Assembly (NCBI GenBank): GCA_031308135.1
Contig: JAHLJT010003656.1
Location: 69,582,984-69,646,983 of the forward strand
Length of the DNA stretch: 64,000 nucleotides
Direction of reading: 5' to 3'
Origin: Acheta domesticus
Lineage: Eukaryota; Arthropoda; Insecta; Orthoptera; Gryllidae
The position numbers and the translations under genes are program-made. Of the stretch, positions 1 to 9,540 are shown in pieces; the first letter of the stretch is position 1; every line of letters begins with the position of its first letter. The notes below the pieces were generated by a model, which was not told the origin of the DNA, made no database searches, and saw nothing but the letters and a program-made list of their open reading frames with translations.

Positions 1-500
1 TGTGTTTAGCCCCTCGGGTGACTCATGAACAGCGCGCTAACTTTATGTGAGGCGGTTCCGGGTTCAATTCCCAGCCAGGCCGAAAATGAAGCTGTAGCTT
101 TCGAATAATAATCGTCTCAATTTTTGTAGCTGCTTGATGGAATAAAAGGCTCAGGCAGGCCAAGAAAGCGAGGTACGGGAACGAGAATGTGTCATACTCG
201 CAATATGTTTGCCTTACCCCTAGGCGAGGATATTAAATAAAAATCAAGACCAAGACCTGGGAACACAGCTAGCTGGCAAAAGTCGAATTAATCCCATCGT
301 GAAATGCCAACTACATTCAGATATACATACACACTTCCATTCAAACTATGCTTTTGCATGGGCCAGCCGAGCAGGCGTTAGCAGAATTGCTTAACCACGT
401 TCCGTGAAATCACGGAAGTTAAGCTACTCGAGAAACACAGGCTCCTGTGCGGGTGTCCCGTCTGGGAAACACGTTTACTAACGAGGCCGAGTCCCTGGAT
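1..500 (+). mobile_element. SINE relic with tRNA-like head and 5S rRNA-like block (SINE-C copy 1)
   Basis: Bases 1-80 look like a tRNA-derived head, with a B-box-like GGGTTCAATTCCC near 69. Bases 394-473 resemble 5S rRNA: CCACGT at about 395, then CACGGAAGTTAAGC at 411-424, then GGGTGTCCCGTCTGGGAAAC starting at 451. The gap between the last two is about 27 bases, as in animal 5S rRNA (AAGTTAAGC to GGGTGACC). The same block recurs in the SINE at 41920-42228. Here about 190 extra bases separate head and 5S block, so this may be one SINE with an insertion or two adjacent SINEs. The left end is cut by the window. Confidence 0.55.
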
Positions 501-640
501 GAAGGGATAAAAGATATTGACTGACTGCGATGGGACGACCCAAAGACAAAAAAATGAACGGGTCGTTACTTCAGAAATATAATATTTACGCTCAATGACC
601 AAGAAGTATTAAGGGATGTTTTGTTAAGAAGACGTAACAA
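501..640. other. Unassigned sequence
   Basis: No repeat or coding signal recognised. Confidence 0.3.
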
Positions 641-1095
641 ATAAAACAAGGCATTTAAAGAAAAATTTGGAGCCTCTTTGAAAAAAAATTGAAAATCTCC
701 GGGGTCCTTCATGAAAAGTATCCCCAAATTTTTAAAAGTGTTTTTCAAAATCTCAAAGCTACGACTGGAGCCAGATAGATTGGGGTTTCTTCAATTTGGA
801 AAAAATTCTGTGCAAGGTTTAGGTGCTACAAGTGTTCACGGACGGACCGGCAGACGGACGTTTTGCTTTCAACTAATTTCTCGGTGTCAAAGATCTACAC
901 ACAGGGATTCTGGCTAAACGGCATGTTAGAGAATTTTTTTCTTAGTTTAGCTTGTTGATTTATCCACTTTTTCGGTATCAGTGCCAGGCAATGAATTTTT
1001 TTCCCGCTGGAAATCCGCCGTTTTTTCGTGCAGCATGACATAACGTTCCCTATACTACGTATATACGTACGTATACGGGAAAGTAAACACGTCAT
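640..1095 (+). repeat. Interspersed repeat R-x, copy 1
   Basis: From about 850 on, this matches the reverse complement of 16715-16945. Shared blocks include GACGGACGTTTTGC / GACAGACGTTTTGC, TTATCCACTTTTTCGGTATC, and a CAGCATNACATAAC block followed by CCTATACT and a TATATAC run. The upstream part (650-850, A/T-rich with TTTTCAAAATC and CCCAAATTTTT) resembles the reverse complement of 18310-18460. No terminal repeats or coding signal were seen, so the class is unknown. Confidence 0.6.
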
Positions 1096-1275
1096 CTGGA
1101 GGGGCGGGCTGTCCCACGCGGGACGCCATCTGCGCCGCGGTGGTTCGTGCGTGACGGGAAAGACGCAGCGAGAATCACCGATAGAATCGCGGTCTTTCTA
1201 TCAACGATGGCTTATTTTACGCGGCGAAGCTAAGGCCATGGACCTGCTCTCCCGCCTGACCACGCAGATCTCGCT

Positions 1276-1840
1276 TTGATTGATTGTGATTCCGCGCGCG
1301 TCAACTGCGAAAGTCATTAGTCCTGTAGGTGTAGTGCATTTTTTTCGAGTGATGTCGGTGATTTTTGATATTAGATGATGAGATCTGACGCCGACCTACT
1401 GTCGGCTAACAATGTTTCCCCAGCCAGGTATCTCCCGCCAGTGCGGTCCCGCCCTAGACGGGACACGCTCTAAGCTCCTGACTGATCTCCCGGCATGTGT
1501 GGTAGTAATGTATGTAAGTATAAGTGTGTGTAAGTAAGGGATGAGTATAGCACAAGAAAGGTCGCGCGCGGTCGGTGGTCCGTTTGTTAAGGTACTGCTC
1601 CGGAATTCGCCCGGTATTGATCGGAGAGACATTGAAAACTATCTATCAGAGAAGTGTGCCGCTCGAATTCTGCTCCAGACAGGGGATGAATTCAATCTAG
1701 CTAGTGTTGAAAATCCTGCTACCGTCGGGACTCGAACCCTATGACTGGATGAATTCAACCTAGCTAGAGTCGAAAATCCTGTCACCGTTTAAACTCGAAC
1801 CCTACTCCCGGTCAAAGTAGCTAGAGCAGTCAATTTCTAC
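1276..1840 (-). mobile_element. SINE-A copy 1 (minus), with duplicated head
   Basis: A tRNA-derived SINE of about 0.5 kb read on the minus strand. Its B-box is near perfect (reverse complement of 1728-1739: GGTTCGAGTCCC). Its 3' end at 1276-1320 carries GTTGACGCGCG before a short (CAAT) tail. The body contains the family's ACATAC/ACACAC-rich centre and the block read on plus as TCTCCCGCCAGTGCGG. The head segment is present twice in tandem (about 1684-1741 and 1748-1805), each with a GATGAATTCAA start and an ACTCGAACCCT end. Open frames here are incidental. Confidence 0.8.
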
Positions 1841-2106
1841 TTTTACAACTTTACTTTATTACTTTTGAGTGGAATATAAATGTCCCAAATGCCAACTGAG
1901 GGTGTTATTAAGTTTTTCCCCTCTCAGAACCATGGAACAAGGACTTATTTCCATTTCCAAATCACCGTTTCTGCTGTATTAACTTCTTTTCCGGAATCTT
2001 TTTCTTGACTGCGAAATTCACCACAACAGCTTGTGTAGCAAGTGCGTAACCTGTGGCCGAGCGTTGAGTGTCTCTCTGGAGGCCGCATAGGGCGTAACAT
2101 ATAGAG
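1841..2106. other. Unassigned A/T-rich sequence
   Basis: No coding or repeat signal recognised. It ends in the left copy of the target duplication of the next element. Confidence 0.3.
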
Positions 2107-2438
2107 CAAGGCTATCCAACTGGCGGCCTAGGGAACGCGTCCTGTCGGGATCAACATCCCCTTAATGTAAAAGTACGTTAAGTTTAGATTTAAGGATTTT
2201 TTTCTAGTAAATTCAGAAATTCAAAATCATCTCAATGTGTTTCATTGTCTTATGCATGATAGAGCCTGATGTCATGTATTGTTCTGTCGTCCCTCCTCTC
2301 CCCCGTTTCAGAGTAGCTGGGCAAACTACCGAGATCAACAATACAGGTGTAGATCGCCCGAGTAATGGAAATATGGCCCGCAACCATATTAAAGGTTCTA
2401 GTTGTGGCCCTTGAAGCCTTGCAAGTTGGACACCCTTG
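2107..2438 (-). mobile_element. Short non-autonomous hAT-type element, copy 1
   Basis: Terminal inverted repeats CAAGGCTATCCAACTGGC (left) and, reverse-complemented from the right, CAAGGGTGTCCAACTTGC. It is flanked by 8-bp direct repeats ATATAGAG (2099-2106) and ATATAGAC (2439-2446), 7 of 8 matching, as expected for hAT insertions. Read on the minus strand it aligns along most of its length with 43992-44393 (shared GGGCCACA, TGGTTGCGGGCCATATTT, GAATTTACTA). It has no transposase, so it was mobilised by another element. Confidence 0.8.
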
Positions 2439-2446
2439 ATATAGAC

Positions 2447-2920
2447 GGAACGTGGCTCGAATCACGACGCCTCTTCCACGGAGCTCTAGGGCATCACTCG
2501 TCAGCGTGTTTTGTTTGCGAACCTCTTAAACACAATGCAAGTGGATTACGACACGCTCGAAAACCGTTTCGTAAGTCTGAATATAAACAATCTCAAAGCA
2601 ATGGCATCCTCTTGATACCAGAAGTAGGTTTCTTGAAAATTATTAAAGCGAGCATTTAAAAAGAAACGCAAGTCAGAAAGGTTCTAAGAACACTTTTAAA
2701 TATAATTGCTTATTTCTGAATCCTGTCTGAAATATACACTAAACACGTATGTACTGAACAAATGTCATCGAAGGGGCGCGAGTAAGTGGTTGGCACTTGG
2801 CAGACGAGAACCGAATCCAGGTTGGGAGCGCATCAGAAAAGCGAACTTAGTGTAATTAAAATTTGTGATTTTTTTCTGAAATCTTGTTTATATTTGTAAA
2901 AGGGAAAATTACAATAGATC
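2447..2920. other. Unassigned sequence
   Basis: No supported coding or repeat signal. Confidence 0.3.
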
Positions 2921-2924
2921 GCCT

Positions 2925-3135
2925 GAATGGCCGAGCTGACTAAGGGCCTGTACCTCATCAGCATTTCGGTCCGAAGTATCGCGACGATTGTTCCTTGTCT
3001 CATACGTATGTGTTCGCGGCGAGGGCTTCGCGTTCTGCTGACCTCAGATCAGAGATGCCCGCAAGTGTGTTGGTTTCTAGTGTGTGGTCGAATATGCGTC
3101 TCATTGGGACGTAAAGAGTAACCGGGAGTCGACTG
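2925..3135 (+). mobile_element. tRNA-like SINE head, degraded
   Basis: TGGCCGAGCTGACTAAGGGC at about 2929 resembles the A-box region of a type-II tRNA head. No good B-box follows and no tail is clear. A fragment of a tRNA-derived SINE is the best guess. Confidence 0.35.
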
Positions 3136-3695
3136 GAGAAAGCCATGGTAAAAAATTATAATATTACAGGGAATAATACCTACATATAATAAACCACTTT
3201 CATTCACAAATTTTACTCTTCTTCCTTTTCTCTAATTATTATCTTTAGCCATTTAACATTTGTGTTAACACTGTGATGTGAGGTGTATATCTATATGTGA
3301 ATAAAACAAAGCAGGATTAATTACAGCATTTATAACTTAAGAATGGCTGGACCATTTTTAATTATCTCTGATTTGTTGGATTCATCTCCATCCGGAATAG
3401 CAGAATCACTTTTAAAATATCGGGAAAATTCACTAGATGACGCTGTAGAACAAAACTAAATATTCATGCCAAATGCAACTCGCAACACATTCGGCAGCAT
3501 TTTTTAATCTATATCGTTAAAAAATCCTAAAAAATCGTTTCAGGGCATTAAGGTGTAAAATGTTGAGGGCAGGGACATTTCTCATACCGTAATCTTCAGG
3601 ATAAGGCCTTCTTGAACTTTTTATTACATTTTTGCTGGTCTGGCGCTTCTCAATATTACCCCACCTGCTCAGAGACGTGTAGAATCTGCAATAAA
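3136..3695. other. A/T-rich unassigned sequence
   Basis: Nothing recognised. Minus-strand frames running in from the purine tract next door are compositional. Confidence 0.3.
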
Positions 3696-3701
3696 GTGTG
3701 A

Positions 3702-3925
3702 ATGTGGGACAGAGAGAGACAGAGGCACGCAGAGAGAGAGGAAGAGAGAGGGAGAAAGAGGGAGAGAGAGAGAAAGGGAGAGAGAGATACAGAGACAAGC
3801 AGACTGAGACAGGAACAGAGAGAGACGGAACGAGAGAGAGACGATGAGAGAGGCAGAGAGAGGGAGAGACGGAGTGAGGAGAGACGGTGAAAGAGCGACG
3901 GAGAGAGAAAGGAAGATGGAAGAAT
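3702..3925. repeat. Degenerate (GA)n purine tract
   Basis: About 220 bases almost entirely of G and A on the plus strand, built from GAGA, GAGAGACA and GAAAGAG units. The strand asymmetry gives long open frames in several registers on both strands. None shows domain-like sequence. Confidence 0.9.
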
Positions 3926-4059
3926 AAAGAAGGCGATAATGGGCGGAACAACGTCTGCCGGGATATAGTTAAAGAAAAAATGTGAGGAAGTCGACGAAGT
4001 AATCGGGGTTGACGCAAGAAAATATTTGGGAAACCCTGCCCCAGAGCGTCTTCGGCGGA

Positions 4060-4745
4060 GAGGGAGAGGCGTCGGCATCATGGGAGGGGCGCGGGGGGCT
4101 AAGCTCGTCTGCCGGCGGCCGAGGCGAGCGGTCGCGCAAGGGCGATGGGCGAGTGGGCGAGTGCGCGCGGGTCCCCGCGGCGAGAGCGCCCGCGCCAGCC
4201 AGCGAACCGGCGAGCGTGCGTTCGGCCCCGCTGGTATATCGGCGGCCAGCGCTCGTAAAGTGGCGGCGGCGGCGGCGACGGAGGGCTATCGCTGCTGAGC
4301 GCTTTGCCGCTGGGACGGTGGTGGCGATGGCGGTGGAGGTAGTGGTGGCGGTGTGGCGATGGCGTTGATGGCGGTAATGGCGATGATGGCAATAATGGTG
4401 GTAATGGCGGTGATGGCAGTGATGGCGGTGGCGGAGGTGGTGGAGGCGGCGATGGCGGTGGCGATGGCGATGGCGGCGGCAGTGGCGGCGATGGCGTCGG
4501 CGGTGGTGGTGGTGGTGGCAGCGGCGGCGGCGGCGACGGTGGCGGCGGTGACGGCGGCGGCCACGATGGCGGCGATGGTTGCGGCGGCGGCGGCGGCGGT
4601 GATGGCGGTGGTGACGGTGGCGACGCGATACAGCTCTTTCCATCACGCGCCCACGCCGCCGCCGGGGCTCGAAGCGCAGACCGGAACCGCACCCGGCCTT
4701 GGCCCGGCCGGTGTCGCGCCGACGACGACGACGATGACGACGACG

Positions 4746-4781
<36 letters not shown>

Positions 4782-4850
4782 GCCGTGGCACTGGACAAGG
4801 CGCCGCCCGGCACCGATCGAGATGTTGTAGGCCTTTGAGTGACCAGTTTT
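4060..4850. repeat. GC-rich island with degenerate GGY/GAY trinucleotide arrays
   Basis: A GC-rich block (4060-4240) leads into a degenerate GATGGCGGT-type trinucleotide array (about 4240-4625), and a (GAC)n(GGC)n run follows at 4725-4790. All three frames on both strands stay open over parts of it, encoding only poly-Ala/Met/Val, poly-Pro/Ser or poly-Arg/His. That is compositional, not a protein signature. Related degenerate arrays recur elsewhere in the window. Confidence 0.85.
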
Positions 4851-5316
4851 ACTGAAGCCCCGGGGGAAAATGGAAACAGAAAAAGGCACGGAAAATCACG
4901 CTGGAGACAAAAGTAGTAACGTGGGCGTTGAACTCTCCCATTCATTTTAAATGCAATCTACTTTTTATACGGAAACTAATTGATCATTGGATCAATGATC
5001 GATTGTGGATTATTATTTTTCATCGTTCCCCTATTGAAAATTATTTTCTTTCACTTTCTTTTTCCCTTTTTCACGGGTTGTTCTTCTGAAGTTCTGTAGC
5101 TGCCCTCTTGGCGTGCCCAGGCCCAGCGTTAGTTTCTAATTCAGGTGTTCCGTTCAGTTCCATTATTTTCTAATTGACGTGGTCTGGCTTTTTTTAAATT
5201 TATTTTCTTCCTGAGCGACAACTGTGCCTTTTAGGAGCTGGTACATTTTTATTTTAATACATAACATTTGGGTATACAAACTCTCACTCTTGCATCTTTC
5301 TACTAGGCATTATTTA
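4851..5316. other. A/T-rich unassigned sequence
   Basis: No coding or repeat signal recognised. Confidence 0.3.
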
Positions 5317-5400
5317 ATTATTTTTAGTATTAATTTTCCACTTAAAATTAACGATTTTCGAGCAAATTGTGGACTATACAAACAAGACTGTTACTAACTG
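5317..5400 (+). repeat. Dispersed copy of the outer arm of the 36.5-36.9 kb foldback
   Basis: TTAATTTTCCACTTAAAATT is followed by a CGATTTTCGAG block and ACAAACAAGACTGTTACTAA. These match 36822-36897 closely, in the same orientation and order. The adjoining GC-rich island starts directly after it. Confidence 0.8.
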
Positions 5401-5560
5401 CAGGCTTTTCGCGCTGGCTCCGCGCTGGGGTCGCGGCGCGCTCGCCCCCGTGCGACCCTGGGCTCCGCCGGTGGGCCCTGGCGCCGCCGGGCCGGCGCGT
5501 CGCGGCCTGTCGGTGTCGCGGCTCCAGTTCTTCGTTTTGCGCTCGATGCGTTTTACCTAC
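5401..5560. other. GC-rich island
   Basis: An abrupt GC- and CpG-rich stretch inside A/T-rich DNA. Its open frames are short and Arg/Pro/Ala-rich. No function can be assigned. Confidence 0.5.
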
Positions 5561-5561
5561 C

Positions 5562-5690
5562 GCAGTGGCTGACTTGGTAGCATACTGCCGGCGGGGCCGG
5601 AGTGTTTCCTGACGACCAATTTGTTGTGTCAAATGAAGCCATTGTTTTGCGAATCCTGGAGGTCTCGTGTTCGAATGTTACGTTGTTTTG
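5562..5690 (+). mobile_element. tRNA-like SINE head
   Basis: TGGCTGACTTGGTAGCATAC (A-box-like, about 5567) is followed about 95 bases later by GTGTTCGAATG (B-box-like, about 5668). The spacing is longer than in a tRNA, which suggests an insertion in a tRNA-derived SINE. No CCA end or intact cloverleaf was found. Confidence 0.45.
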
Positions 5691-6340
5691 TGTTTATTGC
5701 CAAATGTTAGGTGCAGTTGTGGGAAAACCGGTTACAATTCGCACTCGCTGACTTTTCTCGTTTTGGGTTCCGGTTAAGAGAGAGAATTTCTTTGCCAATC
5801 CATCAGTTTGAGCCCAATTGCTGTTTAGATGTCTGGGCATGTAGAGAAAGTCTTTAGATAAAGAAAACCTTTTAAGTGGTGTTGATACACTAATGCATTT
5901 ATGAATTACTAACGTATCTAATGAATAGTGGGAACTGTTCATTCACTCATTAAAATATTTTCAATCAATTGAATTATGGATTAATGTTATGAGACATTTT
6001 AAACGATATAAACGGAATTTCAGTTTTGCCTAACAGCGCATATTAAGTCGGACAAAAATTTCAGAATTGTAAAATATTGTTTTTCGTTATTTTTATCCTT
6101 CGAAGAATTATGCTAATGAACAATATCTCTAAAATCAGCGAATTTTAATTTTTTCTATTTCCGTTATATTGCGAGCATTTACGAGCATTTTTAATGTGAC
6201 ATTGTTAACATTTGTGTTGCTAACATGACAGCAATGACAAGTAAATCTACACACCTAAAAAATTTCCAAACAATAACTCCTTATAAATCCTTCCGAGAAC
6301 ATGGAATCGCTCCAAGATTCGTCGTGAACTACTCGCGTGC
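5691..6340. other. A/T-rich unassigned sequence
   Basis: No supported feature. Confidence 0.3.
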
Positions 6341-6364
6341 ATTCGCATGAAAAAAGGAACGTAG

Positions 6365-7210
6365 CCCCCGCCGCCCGCTCCGCAGACAGGCCGCATAACG
6401 CTTCGCCCGCGCGTCGCCTCCCCTCCCCCTTCCCAACCCGCGCCGCGTTGAGTCTCGTCGCGCGCCAGTTGACAACCGAGAGAAATGCACTCGCGGCGTG
6501 GACCTCTCACACACCGCTCCGCAAGCTCCCATCCCACCCGCCCCGCTCCCCCTTCCTTACTGTGCTCCATCTCACTCCGCCCCTCTCTGCTCCTACCCGC
6601 TCCGCTCCTCCCCGTCTCCCCTATTCGCTCCCTTTTGCTCCGCCCCGCTCCGCTACGATCCGTTCCCTGTTCTCCGCTCCACCCCTCTCCCCCACGCTCT
6701 ACCCCACTCCGCTCTTTCCCGCTGCGCCCTTCTCCGTTTCGTCCTTCCCCGCTCCGCTGTCCCCCGCTCCACCCCTCCGCGCTACGCCCATTCCCGCTCT
6801 ACCCACCCTTCCCCGCTCCGCACATCACCGCTCCGTTCTTCCCCGCACCGCTCTTCCCCGCTCCGCCCTTCCCCGCTCCTCCCTACCCCGCTCCGCCCTC
6901 CCTGCTCCTCCCTTCCCCACTCCGACCTTCCCCGCTTTACCCTTCCCCGCTCCACCTTTCCCCGCTCCGCCCTTGCCCGCTCTGCTCTTCTCCGCTCCAC
7001 TCTTGCCCGGCCTGACCCACCGTATTTCGCGCTGTCCAACCCAACCCACTCACTCCCGCCTCGCTATTCTCACCCCACCCCACCCCGCCCAGCGCCACTC
7101 CACCCATCCCGACCCCTCAAGCCTACCTCCCCCCCGCCGTCTGGCCTGCTACGGACCGCAGCATCAGCTCGCTCCTCACGGACCACGTGCGTACGTGAGG
7201 CGAGGCGAGC
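6365..7210. repeat. CT-rich degenerate minisatellite (unit about 15-16 bp)
   Basis: Degenerate repeats of the form CCCCGCTCCGCCCTT run from about 6535 to 7010 and decay into CCCCACC-rich sequence to 7130. C/T-rich strand bias removes stop codons, so three plus-strand frames are open at once (6337-7299, 6485-7015, 6498-7274). None has a domain, and all encode Pro/Ser/Arg-rich low complexity. Not a gene. Confidence 0.85.
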
Positions 7211-7467
7211 GCGCCCGCCGCGGCGGTGGCCGAGCTGCGGCGATGGGGGGAGATGGTGCTACCGATGGAGATAAAAGGGCGGTGGAGGAACGATATTGAT
7301 GGGGACTACTGGTGCTAATGGCGAAGGTGCCTCTGACAATGGATGAAGGCGAGGGATATGTGAAATTAGATGTAATATTAGAGGGTTTTTGCACTACTTA
7401 GCGAGCATTAACCTAATGCAATCGCGATCTTCTTCGCATGCACAATTTTTTTTCTTTATTTTCTGTT
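7211..7467. other. GC-rich tail with GATGG-type units, then A/T-rich DNA
   Basis: Degenerate GATGGNGGT units to about 7350. Nothing else recognised. Confidence 0.4.
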
Positions 7468-7690
7468 ATTTATGGTCGCATCAACTAGTAGGTCATTAGC
7501 GACCACTATTGGATTTAACGTTATGGTATGAAGATGAAACGATATGGTGAAGATAGGGGGTGAAAAGACAAACACATACAACCATTCCCGAGGCGGGACT
7601 CGAAACCGCAACCCTACGGCCAGAGATCAGCACGCCACTACTGCTTTAGCGATCCCGGCCACGGGGCTGACAGATGCACAAGTGATGCAA
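7468..7690 (-). mobile_element. SINE-B copy 1 (minus)
   Basis: Read on the minus strand: a tRNA-like head with GGGATCGCTAAAGCAGTAGT and a B-box-like GGTTTCGAGTCCCGC, a short body, then the 3' end GTCGCTAATGACC with GTTGATGCGACC at 7470-7505. The tail is shared with the LINE ends at 16960-17005 and 19735-19782. A related plus-strand copy lies at 25637-25960. Confidence 0.75.
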
Positions 7691-7920
7691 AACTTGAACT
7701 GCGCATAAGATGTTAGTGCAGTCTATTCCTTTAACGTGCAAAGGTGCAAAATCTTCCTATTGAGCCGCTGGTGACGGTAAATGTGGCGAAGGGCCGGTAG
7801 TGTTTGTAATGAATGTTTCGTGGACGATGAACGATTGTAACGAAGTTGAAGACTTGGGTCAGTGGTATGGGTGCGGTAATTCCAGACCTCTGGCGGAGAC
7901 AGTGATGAGAAATGACAAAA
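7691..7920. other. Unassigned sequence
   Basis: No supported feature. Confidence 0.3.
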
Positions 7921-8132
7921 TAATGTTTTCGTTTATTTTACGTGAGAGTTAAACATTTCTGGAAGGCAAAAATTCACTTGAACCTCCTCCCTCACAAAGG
8001 AAGATAAATAAATGTTTCTACATTCTTTCTCGTTTCTGAATACATGAACTTGTTTGAAAAAATCATTGATACAAATGGCTCCCAAGACCTCTTTTGTGTA
8101 TTAATTTTCTCCTAAGACTTATTCCAAGAATT
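7921..8132 (+). repeat. Interspersed repeat R-y, internally deleted copy
   Basis: Matches both ends of 30168-30629: GAGTTAAACATTTC near the start, then CTCGTTTCTGAAT, GATACAAAT, CTTTTGTGTATT and TTCTCCTAAG with TTATTCCAAG. About 250 bases present in the 30 kb copy are missing here. No coding signal. Confidence 0.7.
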
Positions 8133-8400
8133 TTGCAGATCTGGTCCGAGGAAGAAACTTCTTGGGACGGGAGTAGAAGAGCATAGAAGTGTCGAGAGTC
8201 GTAGAGAGGTATATACGGTTGTGATGGAGTCGCCGGTTGAGGACGACGGTGACACCAGAGTGGTTTCAGAGCTACGGTGAAGAAACTAATATTGCCCACG
8301 TGGTGCCGGAAACGGAATTGTTGGCGTGGGAGTGGTGTCAAGAGCGTTAGGTCATTGTGACATACAGCGGAGTTCATATCACCAATGCGACAGGCCAAGG
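8133..8400. other. Unassigned sequence
   Basis: No supported feature. Confidence 0.3.
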
Positions 8401-8403
8401 TGG

Positions 8404-8943
8404 CTGTGCGCATCGACTGATGTCACTGCAATGCTTCTGACCGGGAGGTCCTAGGGTTTAGTCTCGATGACGGTAGGATGTTCGGCACCAGCTACGTAAC
8501 TAGGTCGGATTCAGCCACTGATTGGAAGAGAATTCTAGCAGCCGGCGGCTCTGATCAGTAGTATTCCGAGGTTTCTCCGATCACCGCCAAGCTAATGTTG
8601 GAGCAGTACCCTAACAAACGGGTCACGGATCGCGCGCGATCTTTCTTTCTTCTTCCTTCCTCTATCCTCCACTTACATACACACACACACACTTACTCGA
8701 ACATGCACTACATTACAACAAATGTCGAAAGGCCAGTCGGGAGCTTAGAGCTTGTTCCGGCTGGGGCTGTTTGGGAGATATCTGGTTGGGGAAAACACTA
8801 GTCGACGGTAGGTCGACGCCGGATCTCACCATCTAGCGGGGGAAAGATCACCCCAGCCTCCCGAGGAAAAACATGCTCTACACCTATGGACCAATGAATG
8901 ACCTTAGCAGTTGACGCGGAAGCACGAAATAATCAATCAAAAC
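8404..8943 (+). mobile_element. SINE-A copy 2 (plus)
   Basis: A near full-length family member: tRNA-like head with GAGGTCCTAGGGTTTAGTCT, then AACAAACGGGTCACGGA, an ACACACAC-rich centre, GGCCAGTCGGGAGCTTAGAG, CCGGATCTCACCATCTAGCG, and a 3' end with AATGACCTTAGCAGTTGACG and an (AATC) tail at 8928-8943. It pairs with the copies at 1276, 26055, 42797, 47750, 48235, 49825 and 55748. Confidence 0.85.
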
Positions 8944-9049
8944 CCGTGACGACACCAGTAATGGATGGCTACACTTTGATTTTTCTATAGAGGCAGATGA
9001 CAGTTTACTGTTACACCTCCTGCCTTATAAAATGAATATTTTTAATTAA

Positions 9050-9130
9050 TTCGCAAACATCTTTCTCATCGGCGCTCGTGGCCACAGAAATGTACATACC
9101 CTGGTTCGATCCCAAGTTACGACACCAACT
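9050..9130 (+). mobile_element. tRNA-like SINE fragment
   Basis: GGCGCTCGTGGCC is followed by a perfect B-box-type CTGGTTCGATCCCA (about 9100). Only the head is visible and no cloverleaf can be folded convincingly by eye. Confidence 0.45.
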
Positions 9131-9532
9131 TATAAAGGCAGCGAAATAGAACTTCTAATGATGTACTGGGAGAGATATGATGTACTGTGGGTGCGAACAT
9201 AAATTCTGCAAATAATTCTCTCGATGATCTCTGCAAAAACACAATGGATCCCTCTTGTTACAAGATTTATATGAAAGAATAAGTGATAATTGAATACATA
9301 GTCAAGCTTTACCTGTATTTGACGCGGGGAGAAACAGTTTGGCAATAATTTCGGCTAGCAATTTAGTGGTTAACACTTCGACATCATTTTAATTGTGAGA
9401 ACAAGATTTTTGCTACCACACTTCAGTAACACACTTCAGTTATTGATTCCTGTGTTTCCGGCACCAAATTTGAATCACTAATTGGTGCCCATGTGCTAAC
9501 ACTACTGTTAAAAAGATTCAGGTGTAATAATG
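9131..9532. other. A/T-rich unassigned sequence
   Basis: No supported feature. It ends in the left target duplication of the next element. Confidence 0.3.
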
Positions 9533-9540
9533 ACCTAATG

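Noticed and set aside
3969..4889. 306-codon minus-strand open frame and several 90-230-codon frames on both strands
   Set aside because: Triplet-repeat artefact: all frames open, only homopolymer-like residues.
6337..7299. 320-codon plus-strand open frame
   Set aside because: It lies in the CT-rich minisatellite. Two other frames are open as well and the protein is Pro/Ser/Arg low complexity.
8560..8600. 5S rRNA resemblance (CTCCGATCACCGCCAAGC) in SINE-A copy 2
   Set aside because: Other SINE-A copies read TGATCAATACCAAGCG at this place and no C-box follows at the right spacing.
9050..9130. Functional tRNA gene
   Set aside because: Only a B-box is good. I could not fold an acceptor stem or anticodon arm. 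The same holds for 5562, 11310, 31289 and 41964.
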